From assembly GCF_023898315.1 (NCBI RefSeq), contig NC_064619.1, forward strand, positions 479,177,376 through 479,241,375: a stretch of DNA of 64,000 nt. The letters are read 5' to 3'. The stretch is from Schistocerca nitens. Its lineage: Eukaryota > Arthropoda > Insecta > Orthoptera > Acrididae. The notes under the pieces are model-generated. The model was not told the DNA's origin. It was given only the letters and a program-made list of their open reading frames with translations, and searched no databases. The position numbers and the translations under genes are program-made. Below, piece by piece: positions 62,781 to 64,000 of the stretch. Each line of letters opens with the position of its first letter. The first letter of the stretch is position 1.

Positions 62781-64000
62781 AGCAAAGACAAGCAACATCA
62801 AACATAATTAAAAGAACTAGAAAAGGTTTTGAAAAGATGAAAGATACACAACTGAGAAAAACTTTTTATATAGTAATGCCCATTACTTCCGTCAGACATT
62901 TAAGAGCAGACTGAAGGGATATCAAACCACAAATGTGCGTTCTCTAAATGAAAAAGCGGGAGACTTGGCTTAAACAACAATGAAATTGAAAAATGCTTGC
63001 AAAATATTTTGATCAGTTTCCTAATTGTCCTGAACCAGTCTATAAGCTGGCATTCTCGATCACTCAAGAAAATCTAGGAGAAGATTTACCTCCAACTGTC
63101 AAAGGAACTGAATTAACTAAAACGTAAAAAAAAAAAAACTATTAAGCTTTTGGAGAAAACTATTGCAACTGAACATTTGAAATGGTGTCTACAAAAAATG
63201 AAAAAAACGAGATAACGTTTATCTTTTAGGGTTTTGGAAAAAAAATGCCCAGGACAGTAGAGGCTAGCCTCGATACTTGTGCATAAATTACATAGAAAAG
63301 GCAATGAACAAGAAGTTAAGAACAACAGGGGAATTTTTTTCTTCCAGTTGTATATCAAATAATTTACAAGAGTTTACTAAAGAGGATAGAAAAAACACTG
63401 AACAGTCATTTATGTAATTATCAAGGTGATTTTAGAAAGATCAGAGCAAGTTATTAACAAATAACACAGATTCCTGATTTAAAAGCTACTGTAGTAACGT
63501 CAGTTGATTTCAAAATAGGTTTTTGAGTCCCTTGATAGACAAACAATACGTACAATAATCCGAGAATTTGGTGTTAAATCTGAATTAGCAAATGTATTAC
63601 AGACACAGTGAAATTTTTGGGAGAAATATTTCAGTCCTTCGATATAATCTCTGGTGTACAGTAAGGAGATCACCTATCCCCAGTTATTTTTAATTGTAGT
63701 CCAGAACAAATAGTGAGTATCTGGAACGAAAAACTGAAAGAATTTAAGATTTCAACACTGAGACTGGGAAGAGAAAACAAAAATATTGGAATAAAAGTCT
63801 CACATTTGCAGACGACTTTGCTATACTTTCAGAAAATGGGACATCTGCTGTAACACGAATTATTCTTTTGGAAGAAATAACCGGTGGGGCTACCTTAAGA
63901 ATTTCCGCAGAAAAATTTTGTTTTACACACGTTAAAAATGCACCGAAATTACTGGAAACATATACAGAGCGTACCAAGAGGAATGCTCATTTGTAGCAGC
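62780..64000 (+). pseudogene. LINE reverse transcriptase pseudogene, runs off the window
   Basis: The plus strand shows, across frames: an RT fingers segment (YKSLLKRIEKTLNSHLCNYQ, 63365-63425), motif A (VTSVDFKIGF, with the Asp, about 63495-63525), a dimer-like segment RQTIRTIIREFGVKSELANV (63540-63600), motif B decayed (GDHLSPVIFNCSPEQIV, 63665-63715) and motif C as SHLQTTLLY or, one frame over, a form with two Asp (near 63805). The gene continues past 64000. Multiple stops and frameshifts. Confidence 0.65.

Overview
The window looks like intergenic DNA from a large insect genome, most probably an orthopteran of the Schistocerca (locust) type. The main pointer is a tRNA-derived SINE (here 'SINE A') that I recall as very abundant in Schistocerca; it occurs five times on both strands, four copies with intact target-site duplications. 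This attribution rests on memory of repeat families, not on a search. I found no host protein gene, rRNA gene or stand-alone tRNA gene. Nearly everything recognisable is a transposable element (TE) or a TE inside another TE.

Layout. 0-6 kb: two DUF4817-type mariner-like elements, one split by a LINE, then a LINE 3' fragment. 7-21 kb: a decayed LINE carrying a SINE; a second LINE (minus strand, about 8.6-15.3 kb) broken by three DNA transposons, one of which encodes an uninterrupted Tc1-type transposase (14012-15034); and an RTE-like LINE (16.5-20.4 kb) broken by a shortened DD41D element. 21-26.8 kb: SINEs, an internally deleted DUF4817 element and unassigned DNA.

26.87-38.02 kb: a complete 11.1 kb Ty3/gypsy element with two LTRs and a 4-bp target-site duplication. 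Its gag and pol are uninterrupted, lie in the same frame, and are separated by one TGA in the context TGA-CTA-G, a known leaky-stop context. Gag has an Arg/Asn/Tyr-rich tail in place of a zinc knuckle. A 3.8 kb untranslated 3' region holds a 71-bp minisatellite.

38-48 kb: an old gag remnant; a Tc1-like element containing a SINE that itself contains a headless SINE (each step marked by a target-site duplication); a solo LTR; an inverted repeat with a hammerhead-ribozyme-like core; and a Penelope-like element split by a second solo LTR and by a tRNA-bearing, hairpin-bearing repeat. 48-64 kb: fragments of RTE, R1-like and other LINEs, four Tc1/mariner pseudogenes, a 122-bp tandem array, more SINEs, and a foldback element with ~600-bp arms carrying CRE-like (TGACGTCA) and YY1/Pho-like (AAGATGGC) motifs.

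Functionally, the pieces that still look able to make protein are the gypsy gag/pol and the Tc1 transposase at 14012. The others carry stops, frameshifts or lost catalytic residues. SINEs would depend on LINE reverse transcriptase supplied in trans. Nesting order gives relative ages: the broken LINEs, the PLE and the DUF4817 elements are old; the SINE insertions with perfect duplications and the gypsy element are younger.
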